A stretch of 32,244 nt of DNA from Victivallales bacterium (GCA_017554445.1 JAFZIJ010000225.1:1-32244); one strand, 5' to 3'; shown: positions 6,921-15,488, counted from the first letter of the stretch. Numbers and translations: made by a program. The notes: generated by a model not told the origin, from the letters alone.

Positions 6921-8552
6921 ATGAGAATAGCAGGTTTGATTTTGGCGATGTCGGTATCGGCGGCAATTGGCGGTGAAACGATGAAGATTGACGGCAAGTC
7001 AGTCGAAATCGTGAAAACAGGCAAATACAGTCCTGAAAATGCACCCGATCAACTTGCGGCGCAGTCGTTTGCGGATGCGTTGCTGCCTGTGCGTCGAACG
7101 TTTGAAGACGGGCAGGTGTTTTGGAACGGCTTCGCGAAACAGTTCATCTACGCACCAGATTTCGAATTCAAGAAGTTGGAAGGCGCTGTAAAATACCGCT
7201 TTACAGTTACGGGAAGCGATAAGGCGGAACTCGTGTTCGACGCGGATTCACCATATGCGGCGTTGACGCCCGTGTGGGGCGCTGTGCCCGAAGGCGATAC
7301 GACCGTGAAGGCCGTCGGCTTGGACGCGGAGGGTAAAGAGTTGGGTCTCAGTGGCGAGCGGCGTTTCTACCGGATGCAACCGTTCGACAACGCATACGCC
7401 CCGAAGGCGAAACCGTATCTGGAGGCCGCCAAGGGTGTTTATCATTATTTGTTGACAATGAACGCGATCCAGCATATGAAGACAGGCCAGACGGATCCGG
7501 AGTACACGCATTACTGCTATCCGAGCAAGATGCATGCGTCGATTATCGAAGGGCTGCTGGAATATGCGGAGCTGGAGCCTTCCGTGAAAAACGAGGCCGT
7601 GCAGATCGCGACTCAATGCGCGGACTATCTCATGCGGACGGCCGTGCCTGCAGGCGAACCGCTGGAATATCTTCCGTTGACGTATCTTGTGCCGACAACG
7701 GAGGATGGCAAACGGCTCGTCGCGGCATCAAAGGTCGGCACGATCATGATGATTTATCCGGCGGTCGTCGGCAACGCGATGATCCGTCTGTACAACGAGA
7801 CGAAGGAGCAGAAGTATCTGGATTACGCGGTGAAAATCGGTGAACAGTATCTCCGCCTGCAACGGGAGGATGGCACGTGGGCGCTGATTTTGAAAATCGC
7901 CGACGGTTCGGTCGTGGCTGCGAACAGTTGCGAACCGGTTGATATTCTGCCATTTTTGGGGAATCTCGGCGACGTGACGAAACGCAATGCTTTCCTGAAA
8001 GCGGCGGAACGCGGCATGCTCATTGTGTATGAACGCATCAGGACGCTTCATTGGGAAGGGCAGTTTGAAGACATCAATGCGCAGGTGGCGCCGTACAGCA
8101 ATCTGTCGAAGCATCCCGCGACAGACAGTTTCCTTTTCCTGACCAAAATCTTGAAGAAAAATGGTGTTGCGCCAAAACCGGAATTCATCTCACATGCACG
8201 TGAAGTGCAACGGTTTGCGGAAGACCAATTCGTTGTGTGGCGGCGTGAGGGCGCGGAATGGCGGATGGCTCCCGCCGCGTTGGAACAGTATAACTGCTAT
8301 GCGATAGTCGATGCATCCGTTGCGAAGATGATTCGTTATTACTTGCTGATGTATGATTTGGAAAAGAATCCGCTGGATTTGGCGAAAGCGCGGGCGATGG
8401 GCGATTCGCTGACGCATGCCCAGTTGGCGAATGGTCGGATTCCGACATGGTACTATGAAGACAAGATCATTCCTGGCGGTGATTGGATCAATTGCATGTT
8501 CGCGAGCGCGTATGCGCTGAAACTGCTTTCAAAATATGATGATATACAATAA
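6921..8552 (+). CDS. secreted alpha/alpha-toroid glycosidase- or lyase-like protein, copy 1
   Basis: 543 residues from the ATG at 6921, chosen because GAGGA lies at 6911-6915 and a clean signal peptide follows (MRIAGLILAMSVSAAIGG). Residues about 20-150 form a beta-rich domain containing SPYAALTPVWGAV. From about 160 the protein is made of paired helices typical of an (alpha/alpha)6 toroid, as in GH88/GH105 hydrolases, epimerases and several polysaccharide lyases. Conserved segments are YCYPSKMHASIIEGLLEYAE, LRLQREDGTW, NSCEPVDILPF (from 335) and WEGQFED (378-384). I do not recognise the exact family, and the catalytic residues are uncertain. It is followed by a close paralogue, so the pair is a tandem duplication. 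It probably acts on polysaccharide outside the cytoplasm. Confidence 0.75.
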   Translation: MRIAGLILAMSVSAAIGGETMKIDGKSVEIVKTGKYSPENAPDQLAAQSFADALLPVRRTFEDGQVFWNGFAKQFIYAPDFEFKKLEGAVKYRFTVTGSDKAELVFDADSPYAALTPVWGAVPEGDTTVKAVGLDAEGKELGLSGERRFYRMQPFDNAYAPKAKPYLEAAKGVYHYLLTMNAIQHMKTGQTDPEYTHYCYPSKMHASIIEGLLEYAELEPSVKNEAVQIATQCADYLMRTAVPAGEPLEYLPLTYLVPTTEDGKRLVAASKVGTIMMIYPAVVGNAMIRLYNETKEQKYLDYAVKIGEQYLRLQREDGTWALILKIADGSVVAANSCEPVDILPFLGNLGDVTKRNAFLKAAERGMLIVYERIRTLHWEGQFEDINAQVAPYSNLSKHPATDSFLFLTKILKKNGVAPKPEFISHAREVQRFAEDQFVVWRREGAEWRMAPAALEQYNCYAIVDASVAKMIRYYLLMYDLEKNPLDLAKARAMGDSLTHAQLANGRIPTWYYEDKIIPGGDWINCMFASAYALKLLSKYDDIQ

Positions 8553-8763
8553 AAAGAACCACGAATGAACACGAATGAACACGAATTTTGCCTTGCCGCC
8601 GGGGCCGGCAATCCGCAAAGGTGTTTGTTGTGTGTTATGGTATTTTGAATGCTAAAACGGCAACGGCCTCCGGCGGCTCGGCGGTTTCATGACGCTTCGC
8701 GCGGGGATTTCTTCGAGAAAAAACAAGATAATGAACAATAATGGAATGGCTAAGGAAGAATTT
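8553..8763. repeat. intergenic composite element between the tandem paralogues
   Basis: A short CACGAA array (8556-8587) is followed by arms GCCGCCGGGGCC (from 8595) and GGCCTCCGGCGGC (8665-8677), then TCGGCGGTTTCATGACG. The ribosome site of the next gene (AAGGAAG, near 8751-8757) lies past the element. Confidence 0.75.
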
Positions 8764-10389
8764 ATGAAATTTGCAAGTTTGATTTTTGTGGTGTCGATGG
8801 TGGTGGTTATGGGGGGCGATATATTGCAGATTGACGGTAAACCTGTCGAAATCGTCAAAACAGGACAGTACAGTCCTGAGGCGGTTTCGGATAAGCTTGC
8901 GAAGCAGGCCTATGCAGATTCCCTGCTGCCGGTCCGCCGTAGTTTTGAAGATGGACAGGTCTTCTGGAACGCATGGGCGCATGAGTTCATCTATGCGCCG
9001 TATTTCGAGTTCAAGCCTGTAGAGGGCGCTGTGAAATACCGTTTCTTGCTCAAGTGCGCCGATGGTGCGGAGCTGGAATTCATGGCGGATTCGCCGTATG
9101 CGGCGTTGACGCCCGTTTGGGGAGCTGTGCGCGAAGGTGACACAACCGTGAAAGCCGTCGGTGTGGATGCCGACGGTAAAGAGTTGGGCGTCAGCGGCGA
9201 ACGGAAGTTCTACCGCATGCTGCCGTTCGACAACGCATATGCTCCGAAGGCGAAACCATATATGGAAGCAGCGAAAGACACCTACCGTTACCTGCTGTCT
9301 TATGACGCTATCCAGCATTTGAAAAAGGGCGAGCCGGACCCGAATTATACGCGCTACTGCTATCCGAGCAAGATGCACGCCGCGATAATCAAAGGGCTGT
9401 TGGAATATGCAGAGCTCGATCCAAGCGTGAAGGCGGAGGCCATCGAAATCGCAAGTCAGAGCGCGAATTTTCTGATTCGGACATCAATTCCCGCCGGACA
9501 GCCGCTGGAATATCTTCCGCGGACGTATCTTATGCCGACGACGGAGGCCGGCAAGAATTTGGCGGCTGTGCCGAAGCTTGGAACCATCATGATGATTTAT
9601 CCGGCGGTTGTCGGCACAGCGATGATTCATCTGTATAAGGAAACGAAAAATCAGGCTTATCTGGATTACGCGGTGAAAATCGGAGAGCAGTATCTCCGGC
9701 TGCAGCGGGAGGATGGCACATGGGCGCTTGTTTATAATATTGATGATGGCGCGGTTGTGGCGGCGAACAGTTGCGAGCCAGTCGATATTTTGCCATTTCT
9801 GGCTGAACTTGGTGATACGACGGGACGGCAGGCGGAATTCCGCAAGGCGGCTGAGCGCGGCTTGGGCATCGTCTATAGCCGCATCAAGACGCTGGACTGG
9901 GAAGGGCAGTTTGAAGATGTCACGGCGGTGGAGAAGCCATACAACAATCTTTCCAAGCATCCTGCGGCGAGCAGCTTCCTGTTTCTCGCCGACATTCTGA
10001 AGCAAAAGGGCGTTCCCGCGCCGCCTGAATTCGTGGCGCATGCCCGTGAGAGCCTGCGTTTCGCGGAGGACCAATTTGTTATCTGGCGGCAGCTTGGATG
10101 GCGGGTGGCCCCGTCGGCTCTGGAGCAGTACAGATGCTATAAAAACGTCGATGCCTCCTTGGCGAAAATGATTTGTTTTTACTTGCTGCTGTATGATTTG
10201 GAAAAGCAGCCGCTGGATTTGGCGAAGGCGCGGGCGTTGGGGGATACGCTGACGCGTCTGCAGATGGCGAATGGACGGATTCCCACATGGTGCAACTGGA
10301 AAAATGGTCCTGACAGCGACTGGATCAACTGCATGTTCGCCAGCGCGAATGCGCTGAAGCTGCTGGCGAAATATGATGAGATTCAGTAA
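8764..10389 (+). CDS. secreted alpha/alpha-toroid glycosidase- or lyase-like protein, copy 2
   Basis: 541 residues from the ATG at 8764, chosen over upstream starts because AAGGAAG precedes it and the signal peptide begins there (MKFASLIFVVSMVVVMGG). It is colinear with the gene at 6921-8552: SPYAALTPVWGAV, YCYPSKMHAAIIKGLLEYAE, LRLQREDGTWAL, NSCEPVDILPF (from 335) and WEGQFED (379-385) all occur at the same positions. The two differ most in the signal peptide, residues after about 430 and the C-terminal tail. The pattern suggests an old duplication with both copies kept under selection, perhaps for related substrates. Family and catalytic residues are uncertain, as for copy 1. Location should be periplasmic or external. 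Confidence 0.75.
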   Translation: MKFASLIFVVSMVVVMGGDILQIDGKPVEIVKTGQYSPEAVSDKLAKQAYADSLLPVRRSFEDGQVFWNAWAHEFIYAPYFEFKPVEGAVKYRFLLKCADGAELEFMADSPYAALTPVWGAVREGDTTVKAVGVDADGKELGVSGERKFYRMLPFDNAYAPKAKPYMEAAKDTYRYLLSYDAIQHLKKGEPDPNYTRYCYPSKMHAAIIKGLLEYAELDPSVKAEAIEIASQSANFLIRTSIPAGQPLEYLPRTYLMPTTEAGKNLAAVPKLGTIMMIYPAVVGTAMIHLYKETKNQAYLDYAVKIGEQYLRLQREDGTWALVYNIDDGAVVAANSCEPVDILPFLAELGDTTGRQAEFRKAAERGLGIVYSRIKTLDWEGQFEDVTAVEKPYNNLSKHPAASSFLFLADILKQKGVPAPPEFVAHARESLRFAEDQFVIWRQLGWRVAPSALEQYRCYKNVDASLAKMICFYLLLYDLEKQPLDLAKARALGDTLTRLQMANGRIPTWCNWKNGPDSDWINCMFASANALKLLAKYDEIQ

Positions 10390-10414
10390 GGGATGGAGGG
10401 AGAAGTGAATAATA

Positions 10415-10545
10415 GATTTGGTCAAGATTCATTAAAATCTTGACCAAATCGAATAAAAAATATAAGATTTGGTCAAATTTTATTAAAATCTTGACCAAAT
10501 GTTCCTTGAAAATTGAGATTTGGTCAATATTTTAAAGACTCAACC
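10415..10545 (+). repeat. three tandem direct repeats (51-bp period) with palindromes
   Basis: GATTTGGTCAA occurs at 10415, 10466 and 10517, exactly 51 bp apart each time. In unit 1 it forms a perfect 15-bp inverted repeat (10415-10429 / 10436-10450). Unit 2 has 10-bp perfect arms (10467-10476 / 10491-10500). Unit 3 has lost most of its right arm. The block directly precedes the ATPase/nuclease gene and has no copy after it, which suggests an operator rather than an insertion boundary. Confidence 0.9.
10440..10468 (+). promoter_or_regulatory. putative sigma-70 promoter overlapping the palindromes
   Basis: TTGACC (10440-10445) lies 17 bp before TAAGAT (10463-10468). The -35 box is formed by the right arm of palindrome 1, and the -10 box runs into the left arm of palindrome 2. 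A protein binding the palindromes would cover the promoter, as in autoregulation. This is inferred from sequence only. Confidence 0.5.
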
Positions 10546-10591
10546 ATTATTGAGAATTAATTTTCTTCACGGTAACTATCAGGAGACGGCA

Positions 10592-12037
10592 ATGGAAAAA
10601 CGGATTGGTCGTGACCATGAATGTGAAGAATTGTCACGCGCCATGGAGTCATCGCGTTCCGAATTTGTTGTATTGTATGGACGTCGTCGTATCGGCAAAA
10701 CTTTTTTGGTACGCAGTTTCTTCAAAGATCATTTTGATTTCCATTACGTAGGGGCGCATAAAGCGAAGACGGCCGTTCAGTTGCAGAATTTCCGCAAGGC
10801 GCTCATCCGCTATGGAGGCGAGACGGATGTTCCTGCATTTTCCAATTGGATGGAAGCATTTGGTTATTTGGCTAGCTGGATCGAACGTCTGGATTCCGCA
10901 AAGCGCAAGGTTCTGTTTTTTGATGAAATGCCTTGGATTGACGCCAAGCAGAGTGATTTTGTGGCGGCATTGGAGTATTTTTGGAATAGTTGGGTTGCCA
11001 TGCGAGATGACATACTCCTTATTGCCTGTGGTAGCGCGACTTCCTGGATGGCGGACAAGCTGATAGACAATCCCGGAGGGCTCCATAATCGTATTACGCG
11101 ACGTATCTATCTGCGACCCTTTACATTACATGAATGTCAAGAATATTTGGAAAGCCGTGGTTTCGATTGGGATCGCTATCAAATCATCCAATGTTATATG
11201 ATTTTAGGAGGCGTGCCATTCTATTGGAGCCTATTGGAATCACAATTCAGTCTGCCGCAGAACATTGATCGACTTTGCTTCCGCAGAGATGGCATGCTGT
11301 GCATGGAATTTGATGAATTATATTCTGCTTTGTTCAGCAATGCAGAACGCTATATCTCTGTAGTACGGGCGTTGTCAAACCATCGGGAAGGAATGACACG
11401 TGATGAGATTATGAAAGACACTCGTTTAACAGGCGGAAATCTTACTAAAGTTCTGAAAAATCTTGAACGTTGTGATTTTACGGCATCCTATACGCAATTC
11501 GGCGGCAAAAGTAAAAACACCATCCATCGCCTCAGCGATTTCTATACACTTTTTTATTTTAAATTTCTTCATGATGCACGCCATTATGATGAAGACTATT
11601 GGTCACATCATTTTCTAACGCAATCAGTTGCCGCTTGGGAAGGTCTGACCTTTGAGCTTGTCTGTCTTACGCATTTGCCGCAAATCAAGAAGGCGTTGGG
11701 CATTTCAGGCATGGAGACGCATGTTTCGGCATGGCGCTATATGCCTGGCAAGGTATCTACGCGGGAGCTTCCGACAAAAGGAGCGCAGATTGATTTGATT
11801 ATTTCACGTGCAGATAAGATCATCCATCTTTGTGAAATTAAGTTTTCTGATGGAAAATTTGTCATCACCAAGGAGTATGAACAGCATTTACGAGAACGGC
11901 TTGACATTTTCCGTCAAGTCACGCAAAATACCGCAGGTCTTGTTCATACGTTCATTACACCGCAAGGCGTCGCATCGGGAAGTCATCGTTCCATAGTCAA
12001 CAGTGAAATCACGGCAAACGATCTTTTCGCAGAATAG
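10592..12037 (+). CDS. AAA-type ATPase with C-terminal PD-(D/E)XK nuclease-like domain (DUF234 type)
   Basis: 481 residues from the ATG at 10592, which has AGGAG at 10581-10585. Walker A is GRRRIGKT (30-37) and Walker B is VLFFDE (Asp111, Glu112). A winged-helix region follows near 265-330 (GMTRDEIMKDTRLTGGNL). The C-terminus has a PD-(D/E)XK-like core, with Asp401 in AQIDLII and Glu415/Lys417 in CEIKFS. The architecture matches the widespread prokaryotic ATPase family with DUF234, often mobile and of unknown role, sometimes proposed to act in defence or DNA transactions. The gene is visibly more AT-rich than its neighbours, which suggests horizontal arrival. It stands alone behind the 51-bp repeats and is probably autoregulated. 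The family call is firm; the biological role is not. Confidence 0.85.
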   Translation: MEKRIGRDHECEELSRAMESSRSEFVVLYGRRRIGKTFLVRSFFKDHFDFHYVGAHKAKTAVQLQNFRKALIRYGGETDVPAFSNWMEAFGYLASWIERLDSAKRKVLFFDEMPWIDAKQSDFVAALEYFWNSWVAMRDDILLIACGSATSWMADKLIDNPGGLHNRITRRIYLRPFTLHECQEYLESRGFDWDRYQIIQCYMILGGVPFYWSLLESQFSLPQNIDRLCFRRDGMLCMEFDELYSALFSNAERYISVVRALSNHREGMTRDEIMKDTRLTGGNLTKVLKNLERCDFTASYTQFGGKSKNTIHRLSDFYTLFYFKFLHDARHYDEDYWSHHFLTQSVAAWEGLTFELVCLTHLPQIKKALGISGMETHVSAWRYMPGKVSTRELPTKGAQIDLIISRADKIIHLCEIKFSDGKFVITKEYEQHLRERLDIFRQVTQNTAGLVHTFITPQGVASGSHRSIVNSEITANDLFAE

Positions 12038-12142
12038 TTCCTCTGATTCCGATTGATTAATCAAAATTTACTTGCGCAATTGGCGGTATGTGGCACATTA
12101 AAGCAGAGACAATTATACCATAATCAAATAATAAGGAGAAAC

Positions 12143-12901
12143 ATGAAACTCACAGGCTTTTTATTTGCATTGACGATGTCAGCGGCGATCGCCGGCGAAA
12201 TGGTGTTGATCAATGGCGGCACGTTCACGATGGGCGACGCGAAGGGAAAACCAGACGAAAAGCCGCATTCCGTCACCGTATCTTCCTTCTACATGGATAA
12301 ATACGAAATCACACAGGCGGAATATGCGAAAATCATGGGGCAGAATCCTGCGAAATTCCAGCATGACGATCATCCCGTTGAACGCACACGCTGGACGGAT
12401 GCCGCGCTGTTCTGCAACCTTCGCTCCAAGGCGGAAGGCCTGACGCCGTGCTATACGCCCCGCACGTGGGAATGCGATTTCTCTGCCAACGGCTATCGTC
12501 TTCCAACGGAAGCCGAATGGGAGTACGCCTGCCGCGCAGGTACCACTGGCAAACTGAATTTCGACGGCAACGAGAAGCAGCTTGCCGCCCATGCGTGGAC
12601 GCGCAACAACGCCAATGATTCCACGCAGGCGGTCGGCAAGAAGAAGCCTAATGCGTTCGGGCTGTACGACATGTATGGAAACGTCGCGGAATGGTGCAAC
12701 GATTTTTATACGGAAAATCCTGAAGGCGGGAAGGATCCGCGCGGCCCGAAGAGTGGCGCGAAACGCGTCTTGCGCGGCGGCTCCTGGCAGGATCGTCCGA
12801 AGAACATCTCGAGTTCCGCCCGCAAGGCGGACGATCCCGCGACGGCGGATATCTGCCAAGGCTACGAAACATACGGATTCCGTTGCGTGAGAAATAAATA
12901 G
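12143..12901 (+). CDS. secreted SUMF1/FGE-fold protein lacking one catalytic Cys
   Basis: 252 residues from the ATG at 12143 (AAGGAG at 12133-12138), with a signal peptide (MKLTGFLFALTMSAAIAG). The rest is one SUMF1 domain: MVLINGGTFTMGD, DKYEITQAEYAKIMG, RLPTEAEWEYACRAGTTG, NAFGLYDMYGNVAEWCND, RVLRGGSW and GFRCVRN. In true formylglycine-generating enzymes two active-site cysteines lie five residues apart near the C-terminus. Here Cys248 is present but its partner position (243) is Thr, so sulfatase activation is doubtful. Many bacterial SUMF1-fold proteins are non-catalytic or modify other targets. Export to the periplasm and lack of a neighbouring sulfatase also argue against the classic role. 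Confidence 0.85.
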   Translation: MKLTGFLFALTMSAAIAGEMVLINGGTFTMGDAKGKPDEKPHSVTVSSFYMDKYEITQAEYAKIMGQNPAKFQHDDHPVERTRWTDAALFCNLRSKAEGLTPCYTPRTWECDFSANGYRLPTEAEWEYACRAGTTGKLNFDGNEKQLAAHAWTRNNANDSTQAVGKKKPNAFGLYDMYGNVAEWCNDFYTENPEGGKDPRGPKSGAKRVLRGGSWQDRPKNISSSARKADDPATADICQGYETYGFRCVRNK

Positions 12902-12906
12902 GGGAG

Positions 12907-12970
12907 CTAAAAGCTGAAAGCAAAGGCCACTAGCCACAAATCACTTCTAATGCTGAAGCGGACCCTCCCG
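12907..12970 (-). repeat. reversed heptamer block and degenerate ACCCTCCC repeat
   Basis: Bases 12907-12946 read on the minus strand as a degenerate GTGGTTA/CTTTGCTTTCAGC block like the one at 1-75. Bases 12949-12969 (plus strand) end in GCGGACCCTCCC, matching the hairpin repeats at 142 and 30080, but the left half of the stem has decayed. This sits directly before the MBOAT gene. Confidence 0.55.
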
Positions 12971-12984
12971 ATTTAATTAAGAAA

Positions 12985-14304
12985 ATGCAATTTCAAAGCT
13001 GGACATTTCTTTTCTTCTTCATACCCGTGCTGGTGCTCTATTGGGCGGTGCGCGGGACACGGTTGCGCATTCCTGTGCTGCTGGTGGCGTCGTATATCTT
13101 CTACGCCAGTTTCAACGTGTATTTTCTCATCTGTCTGGGCGTTGTGACCATTGTCGATTATCTCGTTGCGTTGCAACTGTCAAGACATCGTAGCCGTTGG
13201 CTGGTATGCGTCAGTCTGCTGCTGGATTTGGGCATGTTGTGCTCGTTCAAATACATTCCGCGGGTGACGGATTTCGACTGGGTGCTGCCCGTCGGACTGT
13301 CGTTCTTCACATTCAAATCAATCAGCTATGTCATCGACGTCTATCGCGGCAAGATCGCCGTGGAGCGCAATCTACTGTCGTATGCGGCGTATGTGGCGTT
13401 CTTCCCGCAACTTGTGGCGGGGCCAATTGATCGTGCGACGACGCTTCTGCCGCAGTTGCGCCACAACGTCCCATTGCGTATCGATGACGTTTCCGAAGGC
13501 TTTTCGCTGTTCGTGACGGGGCTGTTCAAAAAGGCCGTCATGGCGGACATGCTGGCTGTCTATGTGAATGTCATGTATGAAGATGTGACGTCGTATAGCG
13601 GGGCGATGCGGCTGCTGGCTGCATATGCGTATGCATGGCAAATCTATTTTGATTTCTCTGGCTACAGCGACATGGCGTGTGGCATCGCGCGCTGCATGGG
13701 CTTCCGTTGCATGCTGAACTTCAACAATCCGTACGTATCCGTCGATGTGCGCGACTTTTGGCGGCGGTGGCACATCAGCCTCTCCACATGGTTCCGCGAT
13801 TACGTGTATATCCCCATGGGCGGCAGCCGCTGCGGAAAACTGCGCGGTTGGTTCAACGTGATCGTCACGATGCTGGTCTCCGGCGCATGGCATGGGGCGA
13901 CATGGACGTTCGTCGTGTGGGGCGGCCTGCACGGCTTGGGCAGTGTCGTGTCCAGTTGGTTCGACACGAGCGGATGGTACGGAAAGATTCCGAAAATCAT
14001 CAAGCAGATCGCCGTGTTCCATTTCATGACGCTGACGTGGATTTTCTTCCGGGCGGAGAGCTTCGGCGACGCGTTCGACGTCATCCGCGGCATCGTGACG
14101 TGGGAGGAGGGCGACTTCTTCTTCCCGCCTGTGCCGTTTGTTTTGATCGGTCTTGTGTGGATTTACGAATTAATGTGGGACTCCCGTTTCCGCTGGATTC
14201 TGGAGACGCGGGCGGCGCGCGTGGCGGCGGCTATCTTCGTGCTCGTCTGCGTCCTGCTTCTGGGCGGCGGCGCCAATTCACAGTTTATTTATCAACAATT
14301 CTAA
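12985..14304 (+). CDS. MBOAT-family membrane O-acyltransferase (AlgI/DltB-like)
   Basis: 439 residues, polytopic, beginning QSWTFLFFFIPVLVLYW, the usual AlgI/PatA-type start. Family landmarks are LPVGLSFFTFKSISYVIDVY (101-120), FFPQLVAGPI (139-148), FWRRWHISLSTWFRDYVYIP (258-277) and SGAWHGATWTFVVWGGLHG (299-317). The conserved histidines are His303 and His316. These enzymes pass acyl, usually acetyl, groups across the inner membrane for transfer to exported polysaccharide or wall polymers. The SGNH-like gene 73 bp downstream is the expected extracytoplasmic partner. There is no clear Shine-Dalgarno sequence. The family is certain; the glycan acceptor is unknown. Confidence 0.93.
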   Translation: MQFQSWTFLFFFIPVLVLYWAVRGTRLRIPVLLVASYIFYASFNVYFLICLGVVTIVDYLVALQLSRHRSRWLVCVSLLLDLGMLCSFKYIPRVTDFDWVLPVGLSFFTFKSISYVIDVYRGKIAVERNLLSYAAYVAFFPQLVAGPIDRATTLLPQLRHNVPLRIDDVSEGFSLFVTGLFKKAVMADMLAVYVNVMYEDVTSYSGAMRLLAAYAYAWQIYFDFSGYSDMACGIARCMGFRCMLNFNNPYVSVDVRDFWRRWHISLSTWFRDYVYIPMGGSRCGKLRGWFNVIVTMLVSGAWHGATWTFVVWGGLHGLGSVVSSWFDTSGWYGKIPKIIKQIAVFHFMTLTWIFFRAESFGDAFDVIRGIVTWEEGDFFFPPVPFVLIGLVWIYELMWDSRFRWILETRAARVAAAIFVLVCVLLLGGGANSQFIYQQF

Positions 14305-14306
14305 TA

Positions 14307-14355
14307 GCCGTCGTTGGCGGCGCTTATGGCTTATGGCCAATGGCTTATGGCAAAA
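14307..14355. repeat. GCC..GTT..GGC hairpin and TTATGGC repeats inside the MBOAT/SGNH operon
   Basis: GCCGTC-GTT-GGCGGC (14307-14321) is followed by GCTTATGG and further TTATGGC heptamers up to about 14350. It fills most of the 73-bp gap between the MBOAT and SGNH genes, so the repeat would be within their shared transcript. Confidence 0.7.
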
Positions 14356-14377
14356 TGATTTTTGAAAATACATCATT

Positions 14378-15472
14378 ATGAAAAGTATTCTTAAAATACA
14401 ACATACCAACGGATTATGGCTGAAACCATGGGAATGGGCGGCGGTGTTGGCTGTCACGCTCATCGTCGTATGGGGCGTCTTGCCATGGTGGCATGCGCGT
14501 CATCTGAAAATCGATTTGCCGAAAGACTTCCGTTTGTCGTATAAGCTTCGCGATGACTACCTTTTATATAAAAGCGTGGCGGCGAAGGTTGTGGAATCGC
14601 ATCCTGCGCTGTTCATCGGCGATTCCGTCGTGTGGGGCATGTATGTGAAAAATGACCATACGCTTCCCGCCATTCTCAACTCGAAATGCGGCGGCGAAGA
14701 GATTGGCAATCTGGCGGTTGATGGATTGCATCCTGTTGTGATGGAGTCGCTTATGCGCGAATATGGAAAGGACATCTGCGACCGCGTCGTCTATGTCTAT
14801 CTGAATCCGCTGTGGATGACGTCGCCGCTGTACGATTTGAGTGGTGACGGCGAACTGGCCATCAATCATCCGCGGCTGTTGCCGCAGTTTTCAGGCAAGC
14901 CCGCCTGCTATCACGCGAGTTTTGATGACCGTTGCAAAGCCGTTTGGGAACGCATGATTGATTTCGAAGCGTTGCTCCATCATGTGCGCGTCGCTTTTCT
15001 GGACAATAAGGATGTCAAAAATCATTTGGCGAAACAGCCGGACAAGCCGTTGTGCAAGCAGTTGTCGTTGAATATCGAACCGCTTGAAACGGGCCATTCG
15101 AACGACAGCAAGATCACATGGGAGGACGCGGGCATCGCGGAGCAGGACTGGCCGTGGGTGCCATTGGATGAATCGCGGCAGTGGCGGAGCTATTTGAACA
15201 CGTTGAAACTGCTGAAAAAGCGCGGCAACGTTGTCATTGCAGTCGTTGGAACAGTCAATCCGTTCATGCAGACGACGGCCAGCCTGGAGAAATACCATGC
15301 ATGGCGGGCGGAAGCCTTAAAACGTTTGAAAGACGATGGATACAAAACAATTGATCTGCCCGAACTGCCATCGGAAGAATATGGCGACGCTAGTCATCCA
15401 CTGGCGGCCGGCTACGAACGGCTGGCGGATTTTATGATGAATAATGGTTCATTGCATATACAACAACCTTGA
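14378..15472 (+). CDS. membrane-anchored SGNH-hydrolase-like protein, probable partner of MBOAT
   Basis: 364 residues. One transmembrane helix (about 20-38, WAAVLAVTLIVVWGVLPWW) would leave the rest in the periplasm. Block I of the SGNH fold is LFIGDSVVWG, with nucleophile Ser83, and block V is YGDASHP, with Asp337 and His340. This layout matches AlgX/AlgJ/DltD-type proteins that finish transfer of acyl groups brought out by an MBOAT protein. Adjacency to the MBOAT gene supports an exopolysaccharide or surface-glycan O-acetylation role. No Shine-Dalgarno sequence is obvious. An esterase acting in the reverse direction is the main alternative. Confidence 0.8.
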   Translation: MKSILKIQHTNGLWLKPWEWAAVLAVTLIVVWGVLPWWHARHLKIDLPKDFRLSYKLRDDYLLYKSVAAKVVESHPALFIGDSVVWGMYVKNDHTLPAILNSKCGGEEIGNLAVDGLHPVVMESLMREYGKDICDRVVYVYLNPLWMTSPLYDLSGDGELAINHPRLLPQFSGKPACYHASFDDRCKAVWERMIDFEALLHHVRVAFLDNKDVKNHLAKQPDKPLCKQLSLNIEPLETGHSNDSKITWEDAGIAEQDWPWVPLDESRQWRSYLNTLKLLKKRGNVVIAVVGTVNPFMQTTASLEKYHAWRAEALKRLKDDGYKTIDLPELPSEEYGDASHPLAAGYERLADFMMNNGSLHIQQP

Positions 15473-15488
15473 AAACAGGAGATTAAAA

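Noticed and set aside
9484..10425. Antisense open frame opposite the second toroid gene
   Set aside because: The plus-strand gene is a colinear paralogue of its neighbour, so the antisense frame is a shadow.
10415..10545. CRISPR array
   Set aside because: Only three units, the repeated part is itself largely palindromic and the third is decayed. There are no cas genes, and the between-repeat parts are short and AT-rich.
12143..12901. Canonical formylglycine-generating enzyme
   Set aside because: One of the two active-site cysteines is replaced by Thr and no sulfatase gene is in the window.
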